Virus record (IMG/VR): IMGVR_UViG_3300037193_000597
Location: 1 to 36,064 of that record
Reading direction: 5' to 3' (one strand)
Length of the DNA: 36,064 nucleotides
Origin: a virus
How positions within the stretch are numbered: position 1 is the stretch's first letter; every line of letters begins with the position of its first letter. The translations under genes and the position numbers were made by a program. Below the pieces are notes generated by a model. It did no database searches, was not told the DNA's origin, and was given only the letters and a program-made list of their open reading frames with translations. This document shows positions 12,857 to 20,628 of the stretch, piece by piece.

Positions 12857-13092
12857 ACGCCGTGACCAAGCGCGCGTGCTGCGCGTCGTTCCCCGGCCAG
12901 GCACACACCCGCGTGTGCGAGGCGCGTCGACAGCGCGGCTCGTTCACCGTTCTCGTGCAGCGGTGTCGCAACATCGTCTGCCGCACACTCACGTACGACG
13001 CCACGCCCGACGCCGGATCGCGTCAGCGTGGCGACCAACGAACCGTACTGCCATGCCCGGCGTGCGGACACGAAGGAGAACCAGTCCGATGA
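12853..13092 (+). CDS. Cys-rich zinc-binding protein candidate
   Basis: 79 residues with KRACCASF, RVCEARR, QRCRNIVCRTL and a terminal CPACGHEG knuckle, plus a basic middle part. Likely a small zinc-ribbon protein. ATG overlaps the previous TGA. Confidence 0.7.
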   Translation: MNAVTKRACCASFPGQAHTRVCEARRQRGSFTVLVQRCRNIVCRTLTYDATPDAGSRQRGDQRTVLPCPACGHEGEPVR

Positions 13093-13283
13093 ACGACCAA
13101 CCGAATCAGGTGCGGGGCGCGACGGCGTTCTGCATTCCCGGCGAGCACCCGGTCGACGTGGCGACCGAGTGGGGGACGGTGCGTGCCTCGCTCAACGAGC
13201 AGGGGCAGTGGGTCCGGGACGAGAACTCGCCCGCAACCATCGCCGTCTGCGTCAAGCACCTGCCCGTAGGGCGGGCGTCGTGA
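13089..13283 (+). CDS. Hypothetical protein
   Basis: 64 residues with a beta-rich pattern: ATAFCIPGEHPVDV, WGTVRASLNEQGQWVRD, ATIAVCVKHLP. Two Cys and two His could bind metal. ATG overlaps the preceding TGA. No family recognised. Confidence 0.7.
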   Translation: MNDQPNQVRGATAFCIPGEHPVDVATEWGTVRASLNEQGQWVRDENSPATIAVCVKHLPVGRAS

Positions 13284-13588
13284 CCGCCGTGCAAGAGCAC
13301 GCCTCGCTCCACGAGAAGGCGGTGCAGAAGGTGGCGGCGGACCAGCACAGCCTGCCGAAGCGTCGGCGCAAGAGGGGCGCGTCGAAGCACGGCAAGGTCG
13401 AGGCGTCGCGGCTTCACCCGCTGGTGGAGGAGTACCTGCAGAAGCAGGGCTTCGACCGCAAGCGGGTCCAGATTCTCCCCGGTGGTGAGGCGGTGGTGTG
13501 GAACCACACTCACTGGCGGGGCAGTTCAGTGACTGAACGGTTCAGTCACAAGACACGGGCCAAGGCCCAGGAAGGCAGCACCCCATGA
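13280..13588 (+). CDS. Basic protein with C-terminal palindrome in frame
   Basis: 102 residues. A lysine/arginine cluster (LPKRRRKRGASKHGK) lies centrally, followed by a small domain (HPLVEEYLQKQGFDRKRV, GGEAVVWNH). The palindrome at 13524-13538 is in frame near the end (SSVTER) and is followed by a second half-site. GTG 13280 overlaps the previous TGA. Probably nucleic-acid binding. Confidence 0.7.
   Translation: MTAVQEHASLHEKAVQKVAADQHSLPKRRRKRGASKHGKVEASRLHPLVEEYLQKQGFDRKRVQILPGGEAVVWNHTHWRGSSVTERFSHKTRAKAQEGSTP
13524..13538. repeat. 15-bp palindrome, copy 15
   Basis: Core GTGAC, near the end of the 13280 gene; a half-site (GTTCAGTCAC) follows at 13540. Confidence 0.97.
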
Positions 13589-13986
13589 AGGACAAGCGCG
13601 TACCCAGGATCGACCACACCGGGCATGACCACCCGGACACCTCTCACTACAGGTCGAAGTGCCGCCAGGAAATGATCGCTGCAGCGGCTGCGTCCGAGGG
13701 GAAGGACGAGTTGATGCTCGACAAGGGCGAGGTCAAGATCAAGCGCGGTCGTCGCAGCACGGCGAAGCGATCGACCGAGAAGAAGTCGGTGACCGCGATC
13801 GTGCCGGAGCAGGGGCAGACGATCCCGCTCGACACGATGCGGCAGTGCGTGGAGACGCTCGACTACGTGGAGCAGACCCTCACGGACTACGCGCACATCG
13901 AAGGCGTGGCGCTGTTGCTCGACTACGACGGCACCCGCGTACGCGCTACGCACGACGGCGCGTCATGGAACGTCGGCCTCGCCTGA
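13585..13986 (+). CDS. Hypothetical protein
   Basis: 133 residues. His-rich start (HTGHDHPDTSHY), a helical stretch, a basic patch (KIKRGRRSTAKR), then a globular C-terminal part with TIPLDTMRQCVETLDYVEQ and GVALLLDYDGTRV. Function unknown. ATG overlaps the upstream TGA and its own TGA overlaps the next ATG. Confidence 0.7.
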   Translation: MKDKRVPRIDHTGHDHPDTSHYRSKCRQEMIAAAAASEGKDELMLDKGEVKIKRGRRSTAKRSTEKKSVTAIVPEQGQTIPLDTMRQCVETLDYVEQTLTDYAHIEGVALLLDYDGTRVRATHDGASWNVGLA

Positions 13987-14291
13987 TGCCGAACCGCTGG
14001 CGGGTTCAGTCACTGAACTGGACCCGCTGGTGGCGGCACAACACGAAGCGGTGGTGGGTTGCCGTGTACGCCACCCTCGGGCTGGTCAACCTCGGCGGCT
14101 ACTTCGGATGGTGGGGCGCGAAGGACCACGACCCGATCACCCTGCTCGTCGCCGTCGTCATGGCGCTGTTTGCTGCGGTGAACGTGCGCATGGGGCGGCG
14201 GGAGTGGGAGGCAAAGGCGGCACTGCGCCGCTGGCAAGAGGACAGCAAGGCGCTCGCCGAATGGTGGGCCAACAACGAACGGAGCAAGTAG
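13986..14291 (+). CDS. Two-span membrane protein with palindrome after the start
   Basis: 101 residues. Codons 7-11 are the palindrome (VQSLN), read in a tryptophan/arginine-rich head (RWRVQSLNWTRWWRH). Hydrophobic segments at about 24-41 and 49-64, then a charged helical tail (REWEAKAALRRWQED). ATG shares bases with the preceding TGA. Function unknown. Confidence 0.75.
   Translation: MPNRWRVQSLNWTRWWRHNTKRWWVAVYATLGLVNLGGYFGWWGAKDHDPITLLVAVVMALFAAVNVRMGRREWEAKAALRRWQEDSKALAEWWANNERSK
14004..14018. repeat. 15-bp palindrome, copy 16
   Basis: Core GTCAC, codons 7-11 of the 13986 gene (VQSLN). Confidence 0.97.
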
Positions 14292-14294
14292 CAC

Positions 14295-14540
14295 ATGCCG
14301 CACAAGAATCTCGGGGCCAACGTGGTCGACCGCATCCAGCGCGGGCAGCGCACGTTCAACGACCGGATGCTCAAGATCACGTACCGCGACGGCAAGGTCA
14401 TCCACGAGTGGTCGTCTCCCGGCCGCGCCCGCTACCTCACGTCGCGCTACACCCAGGAGAAGTTCGACAAGGGCACGGTCGATCAGGTCGTAGTCGAGAC
14501 GGGGGCGCAGCAGCGTCCGGCTATCCGGGTGTACGTTTGA
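14295..14540 (+). CDS. Hypothetical protein
   Basis: 81 residues, basic: VVDRIQRGQRTFNDRM, then LKITYRDGKVIHEWSSPG and RYLTSRYTQEKFDKG, ending in short strands. No family recognised. GGAG lies 10 bases before the ATG. Last gene before the 14.5 kb promoter, whose -35 box overlaps its stop region. Confidence 0.7.
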   Translation: MPHKNLGANVVDRIQRGQRTFNDRMLKITYRDGKVIHEWSSPGRARYLTSRYTQEKFDKGTVDQVVVETGAQQRPAIRVYV

Positions 14541-14565
14541 CATAGCCAAGCAAGTAAAGTAAAGT
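14537..14565 (+). promoter_or_regulatory. Rightward promoter, 14.5 kb
   Basis: TTGACA at 14537-14542, 17-base spacer, TAAAGT at 14560-14565. The surrounding A-rich spacer (AAGTAAAGTAA) is shared with the 24.7 kb promoter. Confidence 0.7.
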
Positions 14566-14569
14566 AAGC

Positions 14570-14614
14570 GTAGCAGGTCGGGAGTTGAGGATGGTGGCTC
14601 CCGGCCTGTGCTAC
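14570..14614 (+). promoter_or_regulatory. Leader hairpin after the 14.5 kb promoter
   Basis: GTAGCAGGTCGGGAG pairs with CTCCCGGCCTGTGCTAC (one wobble, a 2-base bulge). It ends 10 bases before a palindrome. Confidence 0.55.
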
Positions 14615-14624
14615 GTCCAGAGCA

Positions 14625-14639
14625 GTTCAGTCACTGAAC
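14625..14639. repeat. 15-bp palindrome, copy 17
   Basis: Core GTCAC, after the 14.5 kb promoter and leader hairpin. Confidence 0.97.
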
Positions 14640-14657
14640 AGAAAGGGTCAACGAACC

Positions 14658-14936
14658 ATGACCACCACGAACGGGAGCGCGGTCCTCGAGCCGACTCCGA
14701 TCTTCGACAGCGTGATGCAGGACCAGGGCGTCGAGTTGATGCCCGTCCCCGCGACGCCGACGCACGCCGAGTTCATGGCGGCGAGCGGCTACAACGAGTG
14801 GCTCGCTGGCGTGCTCGACCAGACCGAGCAGTACGAGCGACCCGCCAAGCACACCAGTGACAAGTCGGAGGTCAACCCGATGGGCACCCACCCTGTGCGC
14901 CCGGTCCCGACGAAGCGGAAGGGCGGCAAGCGATGA
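14658..14936 (+). CDS. Hypothetical protein
   Basis: 92 residues: EPTPIFDSVMQDQGVELMPVP, a helical PTHAEFMAASGYNEWLAGVL, and a basic end (TKRKGGKR). First gene of the 14.5 kb promoter. Its stop overlaps the next ATG. No family recognised. Confidence 0.72.
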   Translation: MTTTNGSAVLEPTPIFDSVMQDQGVELMPVPATPTHAEFMAASGYNEWLAGVLDQTEQYERPAKHTSDKSEVNPMGTHPVRPVPTKRKGGKR

Positions 14937-15484
14937 CCGTTCAGTCACTGAACCTCGACCACCTCCGGTCGTGGGTCACCGAACTTCGGGAGGGTGACCG
15001 ACTGCAGGTGAAGGGCGGGCTGGCGAAGTTCACCAGCGACAACGACGGCACCACCAAGGTCGGCTACTGCTGCCTCGGCGTGGGCTGCGAGGTGGCCGGA
15101 GTCGACAAGTACCAGTTCCAGTTCGAGGACCCGGACGAGAACGACGAGGACGCCGACGCCTACTCCTACGGGACGGGCGGCATGACCGAGTTGGCTCCGC
15201 CTGAGTTCCTCACCTGGCTCGGGTTCACCGTGGACGACAACCACGCGGGCAACGGGTACGACCTCCGCCTCGACTACGTGCCGGACGACCTCGCGGACGT
15301 GAGTGTCCAGGGCACGGAGGAGCAGCACGCCAAGTGGACCGAGCGGGTGGCCGAGTACGAGCGACCGTACAGCGACTACGCCGACCCGCTGTTCCCGCTC
15401 ACCCTCGCTGGTCTGAACGACAGCGGCTTCACGTTCGCGCAGATCGCGGACTGCATCGACTACTTCGGCATCACGCAGACGTGA
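14933..15484 (+). CDS. Conserved phage protein with YCCLGVGCE motif
   Basis: 183 residues of a family common in phages: WVTELREGDRLQVKGGL, then KVGYCCLGVGCEVAG, and later LTLAGLNDSGFTFAQIAD. Related proteins usually read W..ALRSGKYKQ ... YCCLGVLCE, with unknown function. Codons 3-7 are the palindrome (VQSLN), 6 bases after ATG 14933, so the operator-like site lies at the very start of the coding region. Confidence 0.8.
   Translation: MTVQSLNLDHLRSWVTELREGDRLQVKGGLAKFTSDNDGTTKVGYCCLGVGCEVAGVDKYQFQFEDPDENDEDADAYSYGTGGMTELAPPEFLTWLGFTVDDNHAGNGYDLRLDYVPDDLADVSVQGTEEQHAKWTERVAEYERPYSDYADPLFPLTLAGLNDSGFTFAQIADCIDYFGITQT
14939..14953. repeat. 15-bp palindrome, copy 18
   Basis: Core GTCAC, codons 3-7 of the 14933 gene (VQSLN). 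Confidence 0.97.
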
Positions 15485-15498
15485 CCGAAGCGGAATGG

Positions 15499-15513
15499 GT
15501 TCAGTCACTGAAC
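15499..15513. repeat. 15-bp palindrome, copy 19
   Basis: Core GTCAC, in the short gap before the 15542 gene. Confidence 0.97.
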
Positions 15514-15541
15514 CCCGACTAGAGGAAGGAAGGGAACCGTC

Positions 15542-15781
15542 ATGCCCGACGCGAAGATCATCCAGATGTTCAAGTCGGAGTCCGAGCAGAAGCCGCCGCA
15601 GCACGAAGGGGACGACGAGTTTGAAATCGAGCAGGTGCTCACCGAGGAGTTCATGGACGACCTGCACGCCGTCCGTGGGCACATTGAGGACTTGTTTGCG
15701 TCCCAGTCGAAGGCCGAGTTCGAGACCCGTCTGCTCGCAATCAAGGAGCAGGTAGCGGGGTGGCCCGGTGGCACGGGCTAA
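15542..15781 (+). CDS. Acidic helical protein
   Basis: 79 residues, acidic, mainly helix: DAKIIQMFKSESEQ, EFEIEQVLTEEFMDDLHAV, KAEFETRLLAIKEQV. No family recognised. GGAAGG precedes the ATG; the next gene starts 14 bases before its stop. Confidence 0.7.
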   Translation: MPDAKIIQMFKSESEQKPPQHEGDDEFEIEQVLTEEFMDDLHAVRGHIEDLFASQSKAEFETRLLAIKEQVAGWPGGTG

Positions 15782-15977
15782 GCGACACCTGCTCGTGCGC
15801 GGGCAACGAGTCGCGTGCGGACTGCAGAACCCGTCACTGACGACGAGCGATCCTCGCAAGGTGACGTGCAAGAAGTGCAGCAAGACCCTGCACATGGCGG
15901 ACGCCGAGGTGAAGGCACACCTCGGCTCCGCCGTGCGGGGGCAGGAGCAACCACCAACGAACAGGTTCAGTGACTGA
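15768..15977 (+). CDS. Small zinc-ribbon-like protein ending in a palindrome
   Basis: 69 residues: KRHLLVRGQRVACGLQ, then KVTCKKCSKTLHM. Related phage proteins read 'HxxxxxxxxxCG ... VTCxxC'. GTG 15768 lies inside the previous gene. The TGA stop and the last three residues (FSD) come from the palindrome at 15965-15979. Confidence 0.72.
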   Translation: MARAKRHLLVRGQRVACGLQNPSLTTSDPRKVTCKKCSKTLHMADAEVKAHLGSAVRGQEQPPTNRFSD

Positions 15978-15979
15978 AC
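15965..15979. repeat. 15-bp palindrome, copy 20
   Basis: Core GTGAC, supplies the stop of the 15768 gene and precedes the module protein. Confidence 0.97.
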
Positions 15980-15995
15980 CAGAAAGGCAGACACC

Positions 15996-17723
15996 GTGAC
16001 CACCACGGCAGAGCCGGTGACGACCCCTATCGAGGTCGGCACCGTCATCGACACGACCGCTCGTCGTGACGCACTCATGCCCGGCACCGTGCTTGAGGTG
16101 ACCGGGGAGCACCAGCGGGGGTTCGACGTGATCCCCCGCTACGAGGTCGGCATGGAGGGCGGACTTCGCGTCATCCGGCGCACCGTTCCGTCCTCGACTG
16201 CGGGGCACAGCCTTGCCTCGCTGCGCACGGACGGGTACCTCGCCGTCATCGAACTCCCGACCGAGGAGCAGTCTCGTCCTCCGGTCGGCACCGCGATCAC
16301 CGAGCGGTCCGTGATCGCAACCCTCCCGGTCGGCACCGTCATCCGGTACGACCGGGCGGGTGAGCCGTGGCGCTACCGCAAGGTGGGGACCGGGGAGTGG
16401 CTGCAGTTCGAGGGTCGGGACTCTGGCCTCCATGACGAAACCCACTTCACCCTCAGTGGTGGCAACGTCATCGAGTCATACCCGGACGAGCAGGTCGAGG
16501 TCGTGGAGTACGACGGGCCGCAGGTCGGACACATGTTCCGGTCGGCCGACGAGTACCGCGCGATTCCGGTCGGGACCGTGGTGCGCGGCACGTACACCTA
16601 CACGAAGGTGGACGCCGAGACGTTCGTGCGCAGCGACAACGGGCGCAACGTGCCGCTCCGCAACATGGGTCGGCGGGGCAACATCAGGCTCGTCTCGCTG
16701 GGCGCTCCGAGTTCAGTCACTGAACCGACGGAGAACCGGACGCCCGGCGCTCTCATCCCGGTGGAGCAGGCCGCTCCGACCGAGACGTTCGAGCAGTACC
16801 TCGTCCGGTTCCGTGACGCCGTGCTCGGTCAGGCCACGTCGTCGGGTGTCGGGCTTGACCCGGTGCTTGAGGCGTGCCGTGCGCTCGGCGTGCCCGAGGA
16901 GTCGATGTACGTGGGTCTCGAGTTCCGGGCCGGTGCTCGCATCGCGAACTCTCTGCCGAACGGATCTGTCGTGCGCAGGGAGGGCGGCACCATGTTCGCC
17001 AAGTTCGGCGGATCGTGGCGTCGTGTCGTGGGGCAGTACCACTGGGACGGCATGCTCACGGTGGTTCGTGGGCCGGGCCTGCCCTCCGAGGCTCCGGCTG
17101 GGCTCGAGGACCGGGAGGCGACGGTCGAGGACGTGGACCGGATCAACGAGTTCAAGCGCAGGGCGTGGCGGCTCGGTGCCAAGGTCAAGATCGAGCGGTC
17201 GTACTGCGGCGACTACGAGCGGGCGATGCGGGCTGCCGACATTGACGGCACACGGATCACCACGGGTGCTCGGGTCGTCACGGCCGAGGAGGCAGCCAGC
17301 CTTCCGGTCGGCTCCGTCCTGCGGTACCAGGACCCGGCGTACGAGCGGCGCACCAGGCTGTACGTGCGAGACGACTCGGCGGAGAACCCGGCCAAGACCC
17401 GCAGCATCGGCGGCTCGCTGACCGGTGACTGGCACCCGACCATGCGTGTCGAGCACCTGCCCGACTGGCGTGAGTTGCTGCTCCCGGTGAAGTCGTTCCA
17501 TGAGATGAACGACGTGCCGGTGGGCAGCCAGATGAGGGACTCGACCGTGACGTGGACGAAGTGCAGGGACGGGCGGTGGTCCCCGCGCAACGACGTGGTG
17601 GCGACCGGCACGTACGAGCCTTCGGCGTTCTCGCTCGGCTCGCTGTTCATCACCCGGATCGGTGAGGGCGAGGAGCAGATCGCTCCGGTCCGTCCGCCTG
17701 CGGTCGAGGGTGAGGCGTCCTGA
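15996..17723 (+). CDS. Large protein of repeated PVGTVVR modules
   Basis: 575 residues built from a repeated beta-rich unit whose core reads LPVGTVIR or IPVGTVVR, usually followed 15-30 residues later by an aromatic W/Y-x-K or G-x-W. Cores are visible near residues 11, 29, 96, 108, 188, 318, 434 and 506, with irregular spacing. A helical insert (residues about 250-305) separates two blocks and is preceded by an in-frame palindrome (SSVTEP). No enzyme motif seen. Such modules could bind a host protein or act as a scaffold; function unknown. GTG 15996 follows AAAGG. Confidence 0.8.
   Translation: MTTTAEPVTTPIEVGTVIDTTARRDALMPGTVLEVTGEHQRGFDVIPRYEVGMEGGLRVIRRTVPSSTAGHSLASLRTDGYLAVIELPTEEQSRPPVGTAITERSVIATLPVGTVIRYDRAGEPWRYRKVGTGEWLQFEGRDSGLHDETHFTLSGGNVIESYPDEQVEVVEYDGPQVGHMFRSADEYRAIPVGTVVRGTYTYTKVDAETFVRSDNGRNVPLRNMGRRGNIRLVSLGAPSSVTEPTENRTPGALIPVEQAAPTETFEQYLVRFRDAVLGQATSSGVGLDPVLEACRALGVPEESMYVGLEFRAGARIANSLPNGSVVRREGGTMFAKFGGSWRRVVGQYHWDGMLTVVRGPGLPSEAPAGLEDREATVEDVDRINEFKRRAWRLGAKVKIERSYCGDYERAMRAADIDGTRITTGARVVTAEEAASLPVGSVLRYQDPAYERRTRLYVRDDSAENPAKTRSIGGSLTGDWHPTMRVEHLPDWRELLLPVKSFHEMNDVPVGSQMRDSTVTWTKCRDGRWSPRNDVVATGTYEPSAFSLGSLFITRIGEGEEQIAPVRPPAVEGEAS
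16711..16725. repeat. 15-bp palindrome, copy 21
   Basis: Core GTCAC, inside the module protein (SVTE frame). Confidence 0.97.
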
Positions 17724-17992
17724 TGCCGACGATCCGTGAGTTGGTCGACGGCGCGTACGTCGACGGGAAGTACCACAAGGGCCGACTCGCTCGCGAGTTG
17801 GTCGCACGGGAGGACGCGATCGCTGACAGCCTTCGCGTGGCCGGTGCCCAGTTCGGCCTGTACCCGGAGATTGTTGCCGAGGTGCTAGCCGAGGTGGGCC
17901 TGGGTTCTCCCGTGTCCGAGGAGGAGCGGGCTCTGATCCGCGCCAACTTCGTCAACCTGATGGAGCGCCTGCGCAGAGAGCAGCAGGGCTGA
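17723..17992 (+). CDS. Helical protein, distant paralogue of 20688 gene
   Basis: 89 residues, all helix. MPTIRELVDGAYV ... AREDAIADSLRVAG ... VAEVLAEVGLG aligns by eye with MSTIRETVVNALD ... ERDGQIADALMTFAE ... LMIEVGLIEP of the 20688-21032 gene. ATG overlaps the end of the module protein. Function unknown. Confidence 0.72.
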   Translation: MPTIRELVDGAYVDGKYHKGRLARELVAREDAIADSLRVAGAQFGLYPEIVAEVLAEVGLGSPVSEEERALIRANFVNLMERLRREQQG

Positions 17993-17995
17993 CCG

Positions 17996-18010
17996 GTTCA
18001 GTCACTGAAC
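17996..18010. repeat. 15-bp palindrome, copy 22
   Basis: Core GTCAC, 15 bases before ATG 18025. Confidence 0.97.
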
Positions 18011-18024
18011 CAGAGAGGTACGAC

Positions 18025-18960
18025 ATGACCATCCCAACGATGGAGGCGCTTGAGGCGCTGAGTGTGGGCGAGCAGATCACACTCACCAGGCAGGACGGGT
18101 CCCGGCTGTGGACCCGGAACGAGGAGGGCTTCGTCAACGGCGAGGTGCTGCTGCTGCCGGAGGAACTGCGGCCGGAGGTGGAGTCGGGCACGGTGACGCA
18201 CGGCGTCCGCATGGAGCGCCGCCAGATGCGGGTGAACCAGGGCCAGTGGTACACCTGGGTCACGTTCTCCGAGGACGTGAGCGGCCGGACCCGCTGGCAC
18301 GGCATCCGCTTCTACACGGACGGCTCGGTGTACGGCGACGTGTACGAGTGGGAGGACCGGGCTTCCACGATGACCGGGTTCGGTCGCGTGGTCCAGCCGG
18401 GCGAGGATGGTGCGCCGGACTGGTTCACCGTGGCCTGGACCTACCTCGCTCGGCAGTACGGCGAGCGGGTGCGGTCGCGCCACACCGAGCAGCAGCAGCA
18501 TGCTCGCACCGTCGAGCGGCTCGAGGAGCGGGCGGCTGGTCGGGACACCGAGTTGTCGGAGGCGAAGGCTCGGTTCGAGGACGCGATCCTCGAGTGGATG
18601 AACGACAACGGTGAGGACCGTGGCTCTGCGCTGGCTGCGATCCTCGACCAGCACGGCTTTCGCATCCCTCCGCCTGAGACCGAGACCATCACGGTCGACG
18701 TGGAGGTGACGGGCCGCAGCCTCGTGTCGGTGGACGACGCCCACGAACTGCTCGGCTTCTCGGTGTCGGGCGACGTGTCTCCTGACACGCTCGGTGTCGA
18801 CTGGGAGCACGAACTCTCGTTCTCCGTGGAGGTGGACGAGGGCGACTGCGGCTGCGACCAGATCACCCGTGCGATGGTGGTCGAGAAGTTGACCGAGAGC
18901 GGCATCCCGTCCTCGGGCTACTCGAGCGTCGGCTACGACGCGGAGTGCCCGAACTGCTAG
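18025..18960 (+). CDS. Hypothetical protein with central coiled coil
   Basis: 311 residues. N-terminal beta-rich domain (SVGEQITLTRQDGSRLWTR, GIRFYTDGSVYGDVYEW), a charged helical stretch at about 150-195 (TVERLEERAAGRDTELSEA) that may form a coiled coil, and a C-terminal beta domain (ETITVDVEVTGRSLV) ending with CGCDQ and ECPNC. GAGG precedes the ATG; a palindrome lies just upstream. A strong hairpin follows the stop. Confidence 0.75.
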   Translation: MTIPTMEALEALSVGEQITLTRQDGSRLWTRNEEGFVNGEVLLLPEELRPEVESGTVTHGVRMERRQMRVNQGQWYTWVTFSEDVSGRTRWHGIRFYTDGSVYGDVYEWEDRASTMTGFGRVVQPGEDGAPDWFTVAWTYLARQYGERVRSRHTEQQQHARTVERLEERAAGRDTELSEAKARFEDAILEWMNDNGEDRGSALAAILDQHGFRIPPPETETITVDVEVTGRSLVSVDDAHELLGFSVSGDVSPDTLGVDWEHELSFSVEVDEGDCGCDQITRAMVVEKLTESGIPSSGYSSVGYDAECPNC

Positions 18961-18964
18961 TCCC

Positions 18965-19000
18965 CCTGCCGGGCCAGGAACCCCCGCCTGGCCCGGCAGG
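18965..19000 (+). terminator. Strong terminator hairpin
   Basis: Perfect 14-bp stem CCTGCCGGGCCAGG / CCTGGCCCGGCAGG with an 8-base loop. Its last base is the first base of a palindrome copy. Confidence 0.8.
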
Positions 19001-19014
19001 TTCAGTCACTGAAC
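19000..19014. repeat. 15-bp palindrome, copy 23
   Basis: Core GTCAC, shares a base with the preceding terminator stem. Confidence 0.97.
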
Positions 19015-19031
19015 TACGAACAGGAGCAACC

Positions 19032-19388
19032 GTGAAGGACAAGAAGAAGAAGGGCGAGGCGAAGTTCAACGAGGGCTACCTCGCTGGCTACGCCGACGCC
19101 TTGAAGCACGCCGACGAGCAGAAGGACGCCGAGCCGGAGGGCGACGCGAGGGTGCTGGTCCACCAGCACACGTCCATCGGTGGCTTGAAGCACCCGGAGA
19201 CGGACAAGCACTACTCGGTCCGCGTGCGGGTCGACATGTTCGAGGTCGAGGACTACCGCGACCTCGACGTCAAGGCGATCCCCTACGACCGGGAGACGCA
19301 GGAGCCGCTGGCCCACCACCTCATCGTGGATGCTGGCATCCAGGCGCTCATCGGTACCCACGACAGCATGACGGGAGAGAAGCCGTGA
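19032..19388 (+). CDS. Hypothetical protein
   Basis: 118 residues from GTG 19032, chosen because AGGAG lies 6 bases upstream; the earlier open frame crosses the terminator and palindrome. Lysine-rich head (KDKKKKGEAK), GYLAGYADALKHADE, then strands (HYSVRVRVDMFEVEDYRD). No family recognised. Confidence 0.75.
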   Translation: MKDKKKKGEAKFNEGYLAGYADALKHADEQKDAEPEGDARVLVHQHTSIGGLKHPETDKHYSVRVRVDMFEVEDYRDLDVKAIPYDRETQEPLAHHLIVDAGIQALIGTHDSMTGEKP

Positions 19389-19981
19389 CGTTCAACACCG
19401 ACCTCGCAGTCGAGGTGCTGGCACGCATCAAGATCGCGCAGCAGGCGAAGGAGGCGGAGGCCGAACTCAAGGGCCTGCCCGACTGGCGACAGTCGGTGTG
19501 GGGTGAGTTCGACCCGGACACTCTCGGGCCGAACGACGACCTCCTCTTTGACGAGGAGAACAACCGGTTCGTCGGTGTCGGTACGTGTGGCACGGCGATG
19601 TGCGCTGCGGGCCACGCGCTCACGGCGACCGGGATCAGGATGCTGTGGGTGCCGGAGGGCGACGGCATGTACGGCACGGAGTTCACCGAGGACGGGCGGC
19701 GTGTGCCTATGGCTGCGGTCCAGGCGCTCGGCATCCCCGTGCCTGACGGCGTGGACCCGGACACGGGTGCCGTCACCGACGAGGAGGCGTGGGGCGAGGA
19801 CGACCACTGGGACTACGAGGGCCGCTGGCCGCTGATGTTCGACGGCAGCAACGAGTACGAGGACGTGCTCACGGAGGTGTGCTACTACTCCGGGCTGACT
19901 GAGGACGAGGTGGAGCGTCGCGTCCAGCACGCGATCGACAACCCGCCCAAGACCTCGCTGCTCGCCACGGTTCAGAGGTGA
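19385..19981 (+). CDS. Conserved phage protein with CGTAMCAAGHA motif
   Basis: 198 residues. Helical N-terminus, a WGEFDPDTLG region and the central TCGTAMCAAGHALTATG, which resembles a motif (CGTxxCxAGW) seen in a widespread family of actinobacterial and phage proteins of unknown function. The C-terminus is acidic. GTG 19385 overlaps the previous TGA; the next gene overlaps its own stop. Confidence 0.75.
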   Translation: MTFNTDLAVEVLARIKIAQQAKEAEAELKGLPDWRQSVWGEFDPDTLGPNDDLLFDEENNRFVGVGTCGTAMCAAGHALTATGIRMLWVPEGDGMYGTEFTEDGRRVPMAAVQALGIPVPDGVDPDTGAVTDEEAWGEDDHWDYEGRWPLMFDGSNEYEDVLTEVCYYSGLTEDEVERRVQHAIDNPPKTSLLATVQR

Positions 19982-20529
19982 GCGTTTGGTTCACGTCGGA
20001 CCTGCACTTCGGGCACCGCTTCGTCGCCGGGCTTCGTGGGTTCGAGGACCCCGACGAGCACGACGCGCATCTCGTGGAGCAGTGGACTCGACGGGTCGGC
20101 AAGCACGATCAGGTGTGGGTGCTCGGTGACCTGGCCGTCTCGTCCCCGACCAGGGCGCTTGACCTTGTGCAGACTCTGCCTGGGGTCAAGCACCTGATCG
20201 CCGGGAATCACGACGGGTGTCACCCGATGCACCGCGACTCGCACCGGCAGCAGGCGAAGTACCTCTCGGCGTTCGCGTCGGTGCAGGCGTTCGCCCGACG
20301 CCGGATCGACGGGACCGAGGTGATGCTCTCTCACTTCCCCTACGTCAAGGACCGTGGGGAGGCGAGGTACATGCAGTACCGGCTGCGCGACGAGGGTGCC
20401 TGGCTACTGCACGGGCACACGCACGGACCGGAGCGGCAGGAGGGCCGGGAGATTCACGTCGGCGTGGACGCCTGGGACTTCGCGCCCGTCCCGATCCACA
20501 CGGTCGGCGCGCTGATCAACGACCGCTGA
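19978..20529 (+). CDS. Metallophosphoesterase
   Basis: 183 residues, a compact calcineurin-like phosphoesterase with all the metal-binding blocks in order: SDLHFGH (residues 7-13), GDLA (about 50), GNHD (about 76), LSHFP (about 119) and HGHTHG (about 145). It hydrolyses phosphomonoesters or phosphodiesters; substrate unknown. Phage members have been proposed to act on nucleotides, cyclic nucleotides or RNA ends. GTG 19978 overlaps the previous TGA. The next promoter starts 28 bases downstream. Confidence 0.93.
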   Translation: MSVWFTSDLHFGHRFVAGLRGFEDPDEHDAHLVEQWTRRVGKHDQVWVLGDLAVSSPTRALDLVQTLPGVKHLIAGNHDGCHPMHRDSHRQQAKYLSAFASVQAFARRRIDGTEVMLSHFPYVKDRGEARYMQYRLRDEGAWLLHGHTHGPERQEGREIHVGVDAWDFAPVPIHTVGALINDR

Positions 20530-20556
20530 CAAAGCGGACATAACGAAGGAAAGGAA

Positions 20557-20586
20557 TTGACATAAGGACAGGAACCATAGTAAGGT
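20557..20586 (+). promoter_or_regulatory. Rightward promoter, 20.6 kb
   Basis: TTGACA at 20557-20562 followed by TAA, an 18-base spacer and TAAGGT at 20581-20586. Predicted start is near 20593. Confidence 0.62.
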
Positions 20587-20593
20587 TTCTCTC

Positions 20594-20623
20594 GTGGTTG
20601 GGAGGCAGATCCTCACCAACCAC
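20594..20623 (+). promoter_or_regulatory. Leader hairpin after the 20.6 kb promoter
   Basis: GTGGTTGGGAGG pairs with CCTC and CCAACCAC (one bulged A, loop cagat). It ends 6 bases before a palindrome. Confidence 0.58.
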
Positions 20624-20628
20624 AGTCA

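Noticed and set aside
15481-15522. 13-codon frame starting with a GTGA overlap and reading through palindrome 19
   Set aside because: Too short to support; the overlap may be chance, since the palindrome always gives VQSLN in this frame.
14945-16087. 380-codon minus-strand frame
   Set aside because: It crosses several well-supported plus-strand genes and palindromes, with low-complexity residue content typical of antisense frames.
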